Source: Streptomyces leeuwenhoekii
Lineage (GTDB): Bacteria; Actinomycetota; Actinomycetes; Streptomycetales; Streptomycetaceae
Assembly (NCBI RefSeq): GCF_001013905.1
Contig: NZ_LN831790.1
Location: 6,524,001-6,588,000 of the forward strand
Direction of reading: 5' to 3'
Length of the DNA stretch: 64,000 nt
Positions 30,664 to 40,106 of this stretch are shown here, piece after piece (position 1 is the stretch's first letter; each line of letters opens with the position of its first letter). The notes beneath the pieces were generated by a model. It saw only the letters and a program-made list of their open reading frames with translations. It searched no databases and was not told the origin of the DNA. The position numbers were made by a program, and so were the translations under genes.

Positions 30664-31482
30664 TCAGGATTTCGTGACCGTCGCCTTGTCGATGACGACG
30701 GTCGCGTTGGGGGCTCCGTCGCCCGCCCCGGTGCTCTCCCCCGCACCGGCGATCTTCTTCAGCACCTTCATGCCCGCCTCCGAAACCGTACCGAACGGGG
30801 TGTAGCTGGGCGGCAGCGGACTGTCCTGGTAGACGAGGAAGAACTGGCTTCCTCCGGAGTTCTTCTGCCCCGTGTTCGCCATGGCCACCGTGCCGGCCGG
30901 ATAGACGTTGTCCTTCAGGCTCTTGTCCTTCAGATTCTCGTCCGGAATCGTGTAGCCGGGGCCGCCCGTGCCCTGCCCGGTCGGGTCGCCGCACTGCAGC
31001 ACGTAGATGCCGTTGGTGGTGAGCCGGTGGCACTTGGTGTGGTCGAAGTAGCCCTTACCGGCGAGGAAGCTGAACGAGTTGACGGTGTGCGGCGCCGCCG
31101 ACGCCTTCAGGTCGATGTCTATCGCCCCGCAGGTCGTGTCGAGCCTCATCGTGTACTTCGCCGACTTGTCGATGGTCATCGTCGGCTCCTTCTTCCAGGT
31201 CGCCGTCGCGGCCTTGCCCTCGGCCGGCTTCTCGCACGGGTCCGGGGCCTTGCTGGTCGCGCTCGGGCTGGCCTCGGCGTTGGTGTTGGCCTTGTCGTCG
31301 CCGTCGTCCTTGAGGACGCCGGTCGCGTACAGCCCGACGCTGCCCACGAGGACCACGCCGAGCACCGAGGCGATCACCGCGTTGCGCGTGCGGGCCTTAC
31401 GCCTGGCGGCGGTGCGCCGCTGCTGCTGCCGCAAGAACTTCTCCCGGGCGAGCTGACGCCGCCGCTCTTCCTGGCTGACCAC
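30664..31482 (-). CDS. Membrane-anchored peptidyl-prolyl isomerase (cyclophilin)
   Basis: A 272-residue protein with a basic, Gln/Arg-rich cytoplasmic N-terminus (about 30 residues), one membrane helix (about 34-55), a Ser/Ala/Thr linker and a cyclophilin domain from about residue 100. Landmarks are HTVNSFSFLAGKGYFDHTKCHR, GDPTGQGTGGPGY, and the active-site strands MANTGQKNSGGSQFFL. It probably helps exported proteins fold on the outer face of the membrane. The GTG start follows GGAGAG. Three Cys in the outer domain may form a disulfide. Confidence 0.9.
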   Translation of the reverse strand: MVSQEERRRQLAREKFLRQQQRRTAARRKARTRNAVIASVLGVVLVGSVGLYATGVLKDDGDDKANTNAEASPSATSKAPDPCEKPAEGKAATATWKKEPTMTIDKSAKYTMRLDTTCGAIDIDLKASAAPHTVNSFSFLAGKGYFDHTKCHRLTTNGIYVLQCGDPTGQGTGGPGYTIPDENLKDKSLKDNVYPAGTVAMANTGQKNSGGSQFFLVYQDSPLPPSYTPFGTVSEAGMKVLKKIAGAGESTGAGDGAPNATVVIDKATVTKS

Positions 31483-31593
31483 CGGGTTCTCTCCTCATGC
31501 GTCCGAATGCGTCTGATGCGACTTCGATTGCCGACCGGTACGCGCGCCTGCCCGTGGCCGGGCGTCCGCGTGTAGCCCCGTACCGTATATGGG

Positions 31594-31624
31594 TTCGCTG
31601 AGGAATCGGCACCGCCGGTAGGCT
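31594..31624 (+). promoter_or_regulatory. Possible promoter of the metallo-hydrolase/hisS pair
   Basis: TAGGCT (31619-31624) is preceded at 18-19 bases by TTCGCT/TCGCTG. The -35 match is weak. It lies in the 200-base gap shared with the divergent cyclophilin gene. Confidence 0.35.
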
Positions 31625-31682
31625 CTGACCTGGGCGCTGCCCGCTCGCAAGCCCACCCGTATCCACACAACGAAGGACGATC

Positions 31683-32390
31683 GTGCTCATTGCCGGGTTC
31701 CCCGCCGGGGCCTGGGGGACGAACTGCTACCTCGTCGCCCCCGCCGCCGGTGAGGAGTGCGTGATCATCGACCCCGGCCACCAGGCCGCCCAGGGCGTCG
31801 AGGAGGCGCTGAAGAAGCATCGGCTCAAGCCCGTCGCCGTCGTCCTCACCCACGGCCACATCGACCATGTGGCCTCGGTCGTCCCGGTGTGCGGCGCGCA
31901 CGACGTGCCGGCCTGGATCCACCCCTCGGACCGCTACATGATGAGCGACCCCGAGAAGGCGCTCGGCCGGTCCATCGGGATGCCGCTGATGGGCGAGCTG
32001 ACCGTGGGGGAGCCCGACGACGTCAAGGAGCTGACCGACGGAGCGACGCTGGAGCTGGCGGGATTCCGGTTCTCCGTCGCGCACGCGCCGGGCCATACCA
32101 AGGGGTCGGTGACCTTCGGCCTGCCCGAGGCGGCGGACATCCCGCCGATCCTGTTCTCGGGCGACCTGCTGTTCGCCGGCTCCATCGGACGCACCGACCT
32201 GCCCGGCGGCGACATGGCCGACATGCTCGACTCGCTGGCCCGCGTGTGCCTGCCGCTCGACGACTCGACCGTGGTGCTGTCCGGCCACGGCCCCCAGACG
32301 ACCATCGGCCAGGAGCGCGCCACCAATCCCTATCTGCGGCAGGTGGCCGCCGGCCAGGGCGCTGCCGAGGCGCCCCGACGAGGAATGTGA
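31683..32390 (+). CDS. Metallo-beta-lactamase-fold hydrolase (glyoxalase II-like)
   Basis: A 235-residue enzyme with the metal motif [10 protein letters not shown], plus HAPGHTKGS and [13 protein letters not shown] downstream, the order found in glyoxalase II-type thioester hydrolases. These bind two metal ions and split thioesters such as S-lactoylglutathione or its mycothiol counterpart; the substrate here is unknown. It has a GTG start. The gene sits 13 bases before hisS, a pairing common in bacteria, and is probably co-transcribed with it. Confidence 0.85.
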   Translation: MLIAGFPAGAWGTNCYLVAPAAGEECVIIDPGHQAAQGVEEALKKHRLKPVAVVLTHGHIDHVASVVPVCGAHDVPAWIHPSDRYMMSDPEKALGRSIGMPLMGELTVGEPDDVKELTDGATLELAGFRFSVAHAPGHTKGSVTFGLPEAADIPPILFSGDLLFAGSIGRTDLPGGDMADMLDSLARVCLPLDDSTVVLSGHGPQTTIGQERATNPYLRQVAAGQGAAEAPRRGM

Positions 32391-32403
32391 CGAGAGACCT
32401 TCC

Positions 32404-33666
32404 GTGAGCACCTTCAAGGCCCCCAAGGGCACGTACGACCTGATCCCGCCGGACTCCGCCAAGTACCTGGCCGTCCGCGAGGCCATCGCCGCCCCGCTGC
32501 GGGGCTCCGGCTACGGCTACATCGAGACGCCCGGCTTCGAGAACGTCGAGCTGTTCGCCCGCGGCGTCGGCGAGTCCACCGACATCGTCACCAAGGAGAT
32601 GTACGCCTTCGAGACCAAGGGCGGCGACCGGCTCGCCCTGCGCCCCGAGGGCACGGCCTCCGTGCTGCGCGCGGCCCTGGAGGCCAGCCTGCACAAGACG
32701 GGCAACCTCCCCGTCAAGCTCTGGTACTCGGGCTCGTACTACCGCTACGAGCGCCCCCAGAAGGGCCGCTACCGCCACTTCTCCCAGGTCGGCGCCGAGG
32801 CGATCGGCGCCGAGGACCCGGCGCTGGACGCCGAGCTGATCATCCTCGCCGACCAGGCGTACCGCTCGCTGGGCCTGCGGAACTTCCGCATCCTGCTCAA
32901 CAGCCTGGGCGACAAGGAGTGCCGCCCGGTCTACCGGGAGGCGCTGCAGACCTTCCTGCGGGGACTGGATCTGGACGAGGACACCCTGCGCCGCGCCGAG
33001 ATCAACCCGCTGCGCGTCCTGGACGACAAGCGCCCGGACGTCCAGAAGCAGCTCACCGACGCCCCGCTCCTGCGCGACTACCTCTGCGACGCCTGCAAGG
33101 CGTACCACGAGGAGGTCCGGTCGCTGATCACGGCGGCGGGCGTCGCCTTCGAGGACGACCCCAAGCTGGTGCGCGGCCTGGACTACTACACGCGGACCAC
33201 CTTCGAGTTCGTCCACGACGGCCTGGGCTCGCAGTCCGCGGTGGGCGGCGGCGGCCGCTACGACGGCCTGTCCGAGATGATCGGCGGTCCCGCGCTGCCG
33301 TCCGTCGGCTGGGCCCTCGGCGTCGACCGCACCGTCCTCGCCCTGGAGGCGGAGGGCGTCGAGCTCGAGCTGCCCGCCACCACCAGCGTCTTCGCGGTCC
33401 CGCTCGGCGAGGAGGCCCGCCGCGTGCTGTTCGCGAAGGTCACCGAACTGCGCAAGAACGGCATCGCCGCCGACTTCGCCTACGGCGGCAAGGGCCTCAA
33501 GGGTGCCATGAAGAACGCCAACCGCAGCGGCGCCCGCTACGCGATCGTCGCCGGTGAACGGGATCTGGCCGAGGGCGTCGTCCAGCTCAAGGACATGGAG
33601 TCCGGCGAGCAGACGGCGGTCGGCGTGAACGAGATCGTGGCGGAGCTGGAGTCGCGGCTCGGCTGA
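32404..33666 (+). CDS. hisS: Histidyl-tRNA synthetase
   Basis: Charges tRNA-His. The 420 residues show class II motif 1 ([16 protein letters not shown] region), motif 2 ([16 protein letters not shown]), the His-specific loop [13 protein letters not shown], motif 3 ([14 protein letters not shown]) and a C-terminal anticodon-binding domain. GTG 32404. The length is normal and a terminator-like hairpin follows. Confidence 0.96.
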   Translation: MSTFKAPKGTYDLIPPDSAKYLAVREAIAAPLRGSGYGYIETPGFENVELFARGVGESTDIVTKEMYAFETKGGDRLALRPEGTASVLRAALEASLHKTGNLPVKLWYSGSYYRYERPQKGRYRHFSQVGAEAIGAEDPALDAELIILADQAYRSLGLRNFRILLNSLGDKECRPVYREALQTFLRGLDLDEDTLRRAEINPLRVLDDKRPDVQKQLTDAPLLRDYLCDACKAYHEEVRSLITAAGVAFEDDPKLVRGLDYYTRTTFEFVHDGLGSQSAVGGGGRYDGLSEMIGGPALPSVGWALGVDRTVLALEAEGVELELPATTSVFAVPLGEEARRVLFAKVTELRKNGIAADFAYGGKGLKGAMKNANRSGARYAIVAGERDLAEGVVQLKDMESGEQTAVGVNEIVAELESRLG

Positions 33667-33679
33667 GCGGCCCCGCCGG

Positions 33680-33715
33680 ACGCGCCGGATGCCATGACGG
33701 CACCCGGCGCGTTCG
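33680..33715 (+). terminator. Terminator after hisS
   Basis: ACGCGCCGG pairs with CCGGCGCGT, and inside the loop TGCC pairs with GGCA, with one mismatch between the two stems. TTCGTT follows. Confidence 0.7.
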
Positions 33716-33873
33716 TTCACGTGCACGCCGTTGGAACAGGTGTCGGCCGAAACCGCCCGCTCGGGCGGCCCGCCCGTCCCTCCTTATGCGCAGCGAACGG
33801 TGGACACACGCGCGCGTGCGGCACAATGGCCGTGCCCGAAGCAGTCCGACCCTCTAGTGACGGAATCGGCGTG

Positions 33874-34536
33874 ATGAGCAAGACGACAGTCAAGGACGTC
33901 TCCACCGAGCCCGAGCCCTCGCCGGAGCGCACGGCCGGCGCCCCGCGCGCCGAGGGCGGCAGCCGCGCCTTCGGCCTGCTGCTGGTGATCACGGGCGTTG
34001 CCGGGCTGCTGGCCGCGTGGGTCATCACGCTCGACAAGTTCAAGCTGCTGGAGGCCAAGGTCGCCGGCAAGACCTTCACCCCCGGGTGCAGCCTCAACCC
34101 GGTCGTCTCCTGCGGCAGCGTCATGGAGAGCAAGCAGGCCGCCGCCTTCGGGTTCCCCAACCCGATGCTCGGTTTGGTCGCCTACGGCATCGTCGTCTGC
34201 GTGGGCATGAGCCTGCTCGCCCGGGCCCGCTTCCCGCGCTGGTACTGGCTCACCTTCAACGCGGGCACGCTGTTCGGCGTCGGGTTCTGCGCCTGGCTGA
34301 TGTTCCAGTCGCTGTACCGGATCAACGCCCTGTGCCTGTGGTGCTGCCTGGCCTGGGTCGCCACGATCGTCATGTTCTGGTACGTGACCTCGTTCAACGT
34401 CCGCAAGGGCTTCCTGCCGGCGCCCGCCTGGCTCCGGGGCTTCTTCGGCGAGTTCACCTGGGTCCTGCCCGTGCTGCACATCGGCATCATCGGCATGCTG
34501 ATCCTCACCCGCTGGTGGGACTTCTGGACGAGCTGA
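33874..34536 (+). CDS. Vitamin K epoxide reductase (VKOR) family membrane protein
   Basis: A 220-residue protein with about five membrane helices. It has the VKOR cysteines: Cys72 and Cys80 in GCSLNPVVSCGSVM, and the active-site CLWC (154-157). In actinobacteria, which lack DsbB, VKOR reoxidises the DsbA-like oxidase using menaquinone and so supports disulfide formation in exported proteins. The N-terminal 30 residues are polar and Pro/Glu-rich. ATG 33874 is used; a GTG codon directly before it could also serve. No DsbA gene is next to it. Confidence 0.92.
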   Translation: MSKTTVKDVSTEPEPSPERTAGAPRAEGGSRAFGLLLVITGVAGLLAAWVITLDKFKLLEAKVAGKTFTPGCSLNPVVSCGSVMESKQAAAFGFPNPMLGLVAYGIVVCVGMSLLARARFPRWYWLTFNAGTLFGVGFCAWLMFQSLYRINALCLWCCLAWVATIVMFWYVTSFNVRKGFLPAPAWLRGFFGEFTWVLPVLHIGIIGMLILTRWWDFWTS

Positions 34537-34579
34537 CGGCCCCCGCGGGACTGTCGGTGCGGTGAACTAGGGTTTCACC

Positions 34580-35938
34580 GTGGAGCCCGACCTGTTCACC
34601 GCCGCAGCAGAAGAACGCCAGGAGAAGGAGCCGTCGAGCAGCCCGCTGGCGGTCCGGATGCGCCCGCGCACCCTCGACGAGGTGGTGGGCCAGCAGCACC
34701 TGCTCAAGCCCGGCTCACCCCTGCGCCGACTGGTCGGCGAGGGCACCTCGGGCAGCCCCGCCGGCCCCTCCTCGGTGATCCTGTGGGGCCCGCCGGGCAC
34801 CGGCAAGACGACCCTGGCGTACGTGGTCTCCAAGGCCACCAACAAGCGCTTCGTCGAACTGTCGGCGATCACCGCGGGCGTCAAGGAGGTCCGCGCGGTC
34901 ATCGACGGCGCCCGCCGCGCCTCCGGCGGGTACGGCAAGGAGACGGTCCTCTTCCTCGACGAGATCCACCGCTTCAGCAAGGCGCAGCAGGACTCCCTGC
35001 TCCCGGCCGTGGAGAACCGCTGGGTCACGCTGATCGCCGCGACCACCGAGAACCCGTACTTCTCGGTGATCTCCCCCCTGCTGTCCCGCTCCCTCCTGCT
35101 CACCCTCGAACCCCTCACCGACGACGACATCAGGGACCTGCTGCGGCGGGCGCTGGCCGACGAGCGCGGGCTCGGCGGCGCCGTCGCCCTCCCCGAGGAC
35201 ACCGAGGACCACCTGCTGCGCATCGCCGGCGGCGACGCCCGCCGCGCCCTGACCGCGCTGGAGGCCGCCGCCGGGGCCGCGCTCGACAAGGGCGAGACGG
35301 AGATCGGCCTGACCACGCTGGAGGAGACGGTCGACCGGGCGGCGGTGAAGTACGACCGCGACGGCGACCAGCACTACGACGTCGCCAGCGCCCTGATCAA
35401 GTCCATCCGCGGCTCCGACGTCGACGCCGCCCTGCACTACCTGGCCCGGATGATCGAGGCCGGCGAGGACCCGCGTTTCATCGCCCGCCGCCTGATGATC
35501 TCCGCCAGCGAGGACATCGGCCTCGCCGACCCGAACGCCCTGCCCATCGCGGTCGCCGCCGCCCAGGCCGTCGCCATGATCGGCTTCCCCGAGGCCGCGC
35601 TGACCCTCAGCCACGCCACCATCGCCCTCGCGCTCGCCCCCAAGTCCAACGCGGCCACGACCGCGATCGGCGCCGCCCTGGACGACGTGCGCAAGGGCCT
35701 GGCCGGTCCCGTACCGCCGCACCTGCGCGACAGCCACTACAAGGGCGCGGGCAAGCTCGGCCACGGGCAGGGGTACGTCTACCCGCACGACCTGCCCGAG
35801 GGGATCGCCGCCCAGCAGTACGCCCCGGACGCGCTGAAGGACCGGGAGTACTACACGCCGACCCGGCACGGCGCGGAGGCGCGGTACGCGGACGCCGTCG
35901 AGTGGACCCGGCAGCACCTCGGTCGCAGGCGGTCCTGA
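34580..35938 (+). CDS. rarA: Replication-associated recombination protein RarA (MgsA)
   Basis: A AAA+ ATPase of the clamp-loader clade that acts at stalled replication forks. The 452 residues have Walker [11 protein letters not shown], Walker [10 protein letters not shown], sensor 1 (AATTENPYF), and a C-terminal tetramer domain with the conserved [11 protein letters not shown] end region. GTG 34580. It is distinct from RuvB, which has a winged helix in place of this C-terminus. The stop lies just before the rpsD leader. Confidence 0.93.
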   Translation: MEPDLFTAAAEERQEKEPSSSPLAVRMRPRTLDEVVGQQHLLKPGSPLRRLVGEGTSGSPAGPSSVILWGPPGTGKTTLAYVVSKATNKRFVELSAITAGVKEVRAVIDGARRASGGYGKETVLFLDEIHRFSKAQQDSLLPAVENRWVTLIAATTENPYFSVISPLLSRSLLLTLEPLTDDDIRDLLRRALADERGLGGAVALPEDTEDHLLRIAGGDARRALTALEAAAGAALDKGETEIGLTTLEETVDRAAVKYDRDGDQHYDVASALIKSIRGSDVDAALHYLARMIEAGEDPRFIARRLMISASEDIGLADPNALPIAVAAAQAVAMIGFPEAALTLSHATIALALAPKSNAATTAIGAALDDVRKGLAGPVPPHLRDSHYKGAGKLGHGQGYVYPHDLPEGIAAQQYAPDALKDREYYTPTRHGAEARYADAVEWTRQHLGRRRS

Positions 35939-36271
35939 GCACGCTGTAGACTGCTGCGAAGTGCTGAGTCCCGTGTCCGGCCCTCTCCCGAGGTGTCCGG
36001 CACCACCAGAGCGGGACATCCAGCCGGAGGACCGGTCCGCCGGGACTCCAGGAGCGTCGCGCACCGGCGATCGGTGTCGCGGGCAGCCCACCACCACCCG
36101 GAGTTCCGGGAACGGTCGGTGGGCCACTCGCGTGCTGCACGTATGTGCCCAGACCAGGGGAGCGGCTGCCTCGCAGGTCCCAGCGGACCGTGAGGTTTCC
36201 CCGGCTGCGGATGCGACCTCCCCTAACCCTGGTGAAGCCGTATTCGCACAAGAACATGAGGTGTTTGGTTC
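35939..36271 (+). promoter_or_regulatory. Long structured leader of rpsD
   Basis: This 333-base stretch has no credible gene. A possible -10 box TAGACT is at 35947-35952, with a poor -35. Downstream are strong RNA stems: GCCCACC/GGTGGGC (36086-36092 with 36118-36124) enclosing CCCGG-AGTT-CCGGG, then GGTCC-CAGC-GGACC (36176-36189), and a long-range pair AGGGGAG near 36156 with CTCCCCT near 36229. GAGGTG at 36258 is the ribosome site. S4 represses its own operon through mRNA structure in several bacteria, so autoregulation is likely but not shown here. Confidence 0.45.
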
Positions 36272-36886
36272 ATGGCGAACCAGTCCCGCCCCAAGGTCAA
36301 GAAGTCGCGTGCCCTCGGCATCGCGCTGACCCCGAAGGCCGTCAAGTACTTCGAGGCCCGCCCCTACCCGCCGGGTGAGCACGGCCGCGGCCGCAAGCAG
36401 AACTCGGACTACAAGGTCCGTCTGCTGGAGAAGCAGCGCCTGCGCGCTCAGTACGACATCTCCGAGCGTCAGCTCGTCCGCGCCTACGAGCGCGCCTCCA
36501 AGGTCCAGGGCAAGACCGGTGAGGCCCTGATCGTGGAGCTGGAGAAGCGCCTCGACGCGCTGGTCCTGCGTTCGGGCATCGCCCGCACGATCTACCAGGC
36601 CCGCCAGATGGTCGTCCACGGCCACATCCAGGTCAACGGCAAGAAGGTCGACAAGCCGTCCTTCGTCGTCCGTCCCGACGACGTGGTGCAGGTCCGCGAC
36701 CGCTCCAAGGAGAAGACGCTCTTCACGATCGCCCGTGAAGGCGGCTTCGCCCCCGACGGCGAGACCCCGCGCTACCTCCAGGTGAACCTCAAGGCCCTGG
36801 CGTTCCGCCTGGACCGTGAGCCGAACCGCAAGGAGATCCCGGTGATCTGCGACGAGCAGCTCGTCGTCGAGTACTACGCCCGCTGA
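36272..36886 (+). CDS. rpsD: 30S ribosomal protein S4
   Basis: Primary 16S rRNA-binding protein that starts small-subunit assembly. The 204 residues include the S4 RNA-binding domain (RLDALVLRSGIARTIYQARQ and VHGHIQVNGKKVD). The N-terminus (MANQSRPKVKKSRALGIAL) lacks the four Cys of the zinc-binding form, so this is the zinc-independent type. In streptomycetes rpsD stands alone outside the large ribosomal operons, as here. The start is supported by GAGGTG 8 bases upstream. Confidence 0.97.
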   Translation: MANQSRPKVKKSRALGIALTPKAVKYFEARPYPPGEHGRGRKQNSDYKVRLLEKQRLRAQYDISERQLVRAYERASKVQGKTGEALIVELEKRLDALVLRSGIARTIYQARQMVVHGHIQVNGKKVDKPSFVVRPDDVVQVRDRSKEKTLFTIAREGGFAPDGETPRYLQVNLKALAFRLDREPNRKEIPVICDEQLVVEYYAR

Positions 36887-36920
36887 CCCCAGCCGGACGC
36901 AGTACCACCCCAGCGGTACC

Positions 36921-39089
36921 TTAGCCCGTCGTCTCCCCGCCCTTCCGGGTGGGCGAGGCGGCGGGCTTCGCCGTGCGCGCGGGCGCCCCCGCCCGCGGAA
37001 CCGGCCCCCGCGGCGCCGGCAGCCCGTCCGGGGATCCCGGCCGCAGCAGCGCGCGGGCGACCGCCTCCTCCCGGCTCAGCCGCGCCCCCTCGCGCACGCA
37101 CTCCTCGTACCGCTCGTCGCCCAGCTCCTCCCGGGCCGTCGCCTCGCACAGCTCGTGCGGCGCGTTGTAGTGCGCCGAGCCGAACAGCCGCAGCCCCACC
37201 GACGGCCACATCCGCTCCGCGGCACCCTGCAGCACGGCCGCCTCCCTCGCGTGGCCCTCCGTCACCGTGACCAGGGCCAGCAGCTCCACCGACAGCACCG
37301 AGGCCAGCAGGTCGCGGAAGCCGTGCGAACTGCCCAGGCACTCGGTCAGCAGCTCCCGGGCCCGGGCCTGATCGCCGTCGCTCCAGGCGGCGTACGCCAG
37401 CACGTACTGCGCGTAGGAGCGGGCCCACCGCTCGCCGTGGTCCTCGCACACCCGGTACACGTCCTCGCACAGGCGCACCGCGTCCGCCAGGTCGCCCTGG
37501 AACGCCCGCGTCATCGCCAGCTCCACCCGGCCCATCAGCACATTGCTGTTGAGCTCGCCGATCTCCTGGTAGCGCTCCAGTGCCGACCGCAGCAGCGTTT
37601 CCGCGCCCGTCATGTCGTCCGTGATCAGCGCCAGGCAGCCGGTGCGGTGCTCCGCGTACGCCAGCGCCGTCGCGTTCGCCGTTCGCTCCGCCCGTGTGCG
37701 GCACTCCTGGAGCGCCGTCAGCGCGGCCGCCGTGTCGCCTTGCAGGACCGCCACATAGCCGAGCACCCACAGGGCCTTGAGCCGCGACAGCTCGGGGGCG
37801 GCGCGCCCGGTGCCGAGCCGGACCGCCTGGTCCAGCCAGCGCCGCCCCTCCGACAACCGCCCGCAGCCGACCCAGCAGAACCACAGGGAGCCCGCCAGGT
37901 ACTGACCCAGATGGGTCTCCTCCGGACCGGCCAGGCTGTACTCCAGTGCGCCGCGCAGATTCGGCAGCTCCGCCTCGATACGCGCGGCGACCTCCCGCTG
38001 GCGCGGCGAGAACCACTCCAGTTCGCAGGAGGTGGCCAGTCCCAGGTACCAGTCCCGGTGCCGCCGCCGCACCCGCGCCGCGTCCCCCGTCCCCTCCAGC
38101 CAGTCGGCGCCGTAGGCCCGCACCGTGTCCAGCATCCGGTAGCGCGGCCCCGCCGGCGTCTCCTCGCGGGTCAGCACGGACTGCCCGAGCAGGGACGACA
38201 GGACGTCGAGCAGGTCCTCGGCGGGCAGGCCGCTCCCGCCGCACACGTACTCGGCGGCCTCCAGATCGAAGCCGCCCGCGAACACCGACAGGCGCGCCCA
38301 GAGCAGCCGCTCCTGCGGCGTGCACAGCTCGTGGCTCCAGCCGATCGCCGTACGCAGCGTCCGGTGCCGGGGGAGCGCCGACCGCCCGCCGCCGGTCAGC
38401 AGGCGGAACCGGTCGTCCAGCCGGCGCAGCATCTGCCCCGGCGACAGCGCCCCCAGCCGCCCCGCGGCCAGCTCGATGGCCAGCGGGATCCCGTCCAGGC
38501 GGCGGCACAGCTCCCGCACCTCCGGCCCGTCCCCCGGCGCCGCCCCCTGCTGCGCCGCGCGGACCCGCAGCAGCTCGGCCGCCTCGTCGACACCGAGGGG
38601 CGCCAGCGGGAACAGTCGCTCCCCGGCCACCGACAGCGGTCTGCGGCCCACCGCCAGCACCCTGAGACCGGGCGCCCGGCCCAGCAGGTCGACCACCAGG
38701 GAGGCACACGCGTCCACCAGGTGCTCGACGCCGTCCAGGACCAGCAGCAGATCGCGGTCGGCGAGGTGCTCCAGCAGCGTCTCGCGCGGCGGCCGGGTGG
38801 TGTGGTCGGTGAGCCCCAGGGCCTCCACGACCGCGTAATCCACGAACTCCGCGTCGAGCACCGGCGCCAGGTCCACCCGCCACACCCCGTCCGGGAGCGC
38901 CGACCGGGCGGCGGCCCGCACCGCGAGGCGGGACTTGCCGACTCCGCCGACCCCGGTCACCGTGACCAGCCGCCCGGCGCCGAGCGCGCGGGCCAGGCCG
39001 GCGAGCTCCGCCGCACGTCCCACGAACGCGTCGAGCTCCAGCGGCAGATTCCCGTTCGGTGGCACGCCCTCGAGCCGAAGATTCCGCAT
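36921..39089 (-). CDS. STAND/NB-ARC-type ATPase with TPR-like C-terminus
   Basis: A 722-residue protein. The nucleotide-binding part has Walker A GVGGVGKS (46-53), Walker B LLLVLDGVEHL, RxLSVAGERLF and the GIPLAIELAA motif typical of NB-ARC/AfsR-like STAND ATPases. The C-terminal half is Ala/Leu-rich helical repeats of TPR type. Unlike AfsR or SARP regulators, it has no N-terminal DNA-binding domain and no LuxR-type HTH at the end; the last 50 residues are Pro/Arg-rich. It may therefore be a signal-sensing scaffold. ATG 39089 lacks a good ribosome site but fits a leaderless mRNA. An in-frame start at 39128 would lie inside the promoter. Confidence 0.75.
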   Translation of the reverse strand: MRNLRLEGVPPNGNLPLELDAFVGRAAELAGLARALGAGRLVTVTGVGGVGKSRLAVRAAARSALPDGVWRVDLAPVLDAEFVDYAVVEALGLTDHTTRPPRETLLEHLADRDLLLVLDGVEHLVDACASLVVDLLGRAPGLRVLAVGRRPLSVAGERLFPLAPLGVDEAAELLRVRAAQQGAAPGDGPEVRELCRRLDGIPLAIELAAGRLGALSPGQMLRRLDDRFRLLTGGGRSALPRHRTLRTAIGWSHELCTPQERLLWARLSVFAGGFDLEAAEYVCGGSGLPAEDLLDVLSSLLGQSVLTREETPAGPRYRMLDTVRAYGADWLEGTGDAARVRRRHRDWYLGLATSCELEWFSPRQREVAARIEAELPNLRGALEYSLAGPEETHLGQYLAGSLWFCWVGCGRLSEGRRWLDQAVRLGTGRAAPELSRLKALWVLGYVAVLQGDTAAALTALQECRTRAERTANATALAYAEHRTGCLALITDDMTGAETLLRSALERYQEIGELNSNVLMGRVELAMTRAFQGDLADAVRLCEDVYRVCEDHGERWARSYAQYVLAYAAWSDGDQARARELLTECLGSSHGFRDLLASVLSVELLALVTVTEGHAREAAVLQGAAERMWPSVGLRLFGSAHYNAPHELCEATAREELGDERYEECVREGARLSREEAVARALLRPGSPDGLPAPRGPVPRAGAPARTAKPAASPTRKGGETTG

Positions 39090-39098
39090 AGGACACGG

Positions 39099-39128
39099 AG
39101 CGTACTGAAACGTAATCACTCCGTACAA
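39099..39128 (-). promoter_or_regulatory. Promoter of the STAND ATPase gene, probably giving a leaderless mRNA
   Basis: Read on the minus strand: TTGTAC (39128-39123), an 18-base spacer, TACGCT (39104-39099), then 9 bases to the ATG at 39089. Transcription would begin at or within two bases of the start codon. Confidence 0.5.
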
Positions 39129-39179
39129 TCGCTCCCCGGGACCTCCGAGGAACCTCCGAGGACGCGGGCACTAATCCGG

Positions 39180-39209
39180 TTCGGAGCCGCATCCCCGGCG
39201 CGATAGGCT
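39180..39209 (+). promoter_or_regulatory. Promoter of the DUF948-alaS-mltG-aroE operon
   Basis: TTCGGA (39180-39185) and TAGGCT (39204-39209) with an 18-base spacer, about 55 bases before the DUF948 gene. It is divergent from the STAND ATPase promoter. Confidence 0.5.
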
Positions 39210-39262
39210 CGTGGCACGACTTTTTCGATGTTCTCGATGTTCAGGCACGTTTCAGGGAGCGG

Positions 39263-39718
39263 GTGCACACAGTGTCCGGTGGAGAGGTGGCCGGGATCCT
39301 GGTGGCCGTCTTCTGGGCGATCCTGGTCTCGTTCCTCGCCGTCGCGCTGGCGAGGCTGGCCCAGACGCTCAAGGCGACCACCAAGCTCGTGGCGGACGTG
39401 ACCGACCAGGCCGTCCCGCTGCTGGCCGACGCCTCCGCGGCCGTGCGCTCCGCGCAGACCCAGATCGACCGGGTCGACGCCATCGCCTCGGACGTCCAGG
39501 AGGTCACCTCGAACGCCTCCGCGCTGTCGACCACCGTCGCCTCCACCTTCGGCGGCCCGCTGGTCAAGGTCGCGGCCTTCGGCTACGGCGTGCGCCGGGC
39601 CATCGCAGGCCGCAAGGAGGACGTGCCCGCCAAGCCGCCGAGGCGCACCGTGATCGTGGGCCGCACCATTTCGGCCTCGCGACGGGCCAAGCGGGATTCA
39701 CGCGGAAAGAGGGACTGA
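39263..39718 (+). CDS. DUF948 membrane protein
   Basis: A 151-residue protein with one N-terminal membrane helix (GILVAVFWAILVSFLAVAL), then an Ala/Thr/Val-rich helical region with heptad-like spacing (TLKATTKLVADVTDQAVPLLADASAAV), as in DUF948 proteins, and a basic C-terminus. Function is unknown; the family is found in Gram-positive bacteria and resembles small stress or envelope proteins. Either GTG 39263 or GTG 39272 could be the start; GGGAG at 39255 lies between the ideal distances for both. It is the first gene of the line leading to alaS. Confidence 0.75.
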   Translation: MHTVSGGEVAGILVAVFWAILVSFLAVALARLAQTLKATTKLVADVTDQAVPLLADASAAVRSAQTQIDRVDAIASDVQEVTSNASALSTTVASTFGGPLVKVAAFGYGVRRAIAGRKEDVPAKPPRRTVIVGRTISASRRAKRDSRGKRD

Positions 39719-39725
39719 CCCAGCG

Positions 39726-40106
39726 ATGTTCCGCCGTACGTTCTGGTTCACCACCGGCGTCGCCGCCGGCGTGTGGGCCACCACCAAGGTCAACCGCAAG
39801 CTGAAGCAGCTCACCCCCGAAAGCCTCGCCGCGACCGCGGCGAACAAGGCACTCGAGGCGGGCGAGCGGCTGAAGGACCGCGCGGTGGGCTTCGCCCTCG
39901 ACGTCCGCGACAACATGGCCCGGCGCGAGGCCGAACTGGGCGACGCGCTCGGGCTGAACGCCCCCGTCGACCAGGAGCTGCCCCCGTCGCGCCGCCTGGC
40001 CGCCATCGAGAACCACGACGGTGCGGCCCGCGCCGAGGGATCGGCGCACCCGTACCACCCCAACCCGTACAAGACGAACCCGTACAACCGGAATGAGGAC
40101 CACTGA
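39726..40106 (+). CDS. DUF6167-like small protein
   Basis: A 126-residue protein with a short N-terminal hydrophobic stretch ([15 protein letters not shown]), a helical middle ([24 protein letters not shown]) and an Asn/Pro/His-rich tail ([16 protein letters not shown]). It is conserved between the DUF948 gene and alaS in streptomycetes, as I recall it. No function is known. It starts 7 bases after its neighbour and its stop shares a base with the alaS start (TGATG), so all three are coupled. Confidence 0.7.
   Translation: MFRRTFWFTTGVAAGVWATTKVNRKLKQLTPESLAATAANKALEAGERLKDRAVGFALDVRDNMARREAELGDALGLNAPVDQELPPSRRLAAIENHDGAARAEGSAHPYHPNPYKTNPYNRNEDH

Noticed and set aside
34580..35938. Annotating rarA as a second ruvB or as dnaX
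   Set aside because: It lacks the RuvB winged-helix end and the zinc module of DnaX. The C-terminal [11 protein letters not shown] region is that of RarA/MgsA.
36921..39089. Calling the STAND ATPase an AfsR or LuxR-type transcription factor
   Set aside because: No DNA-binding helix-turn-helix or bacterial transcriptional activator domain is present at either end of the protein.
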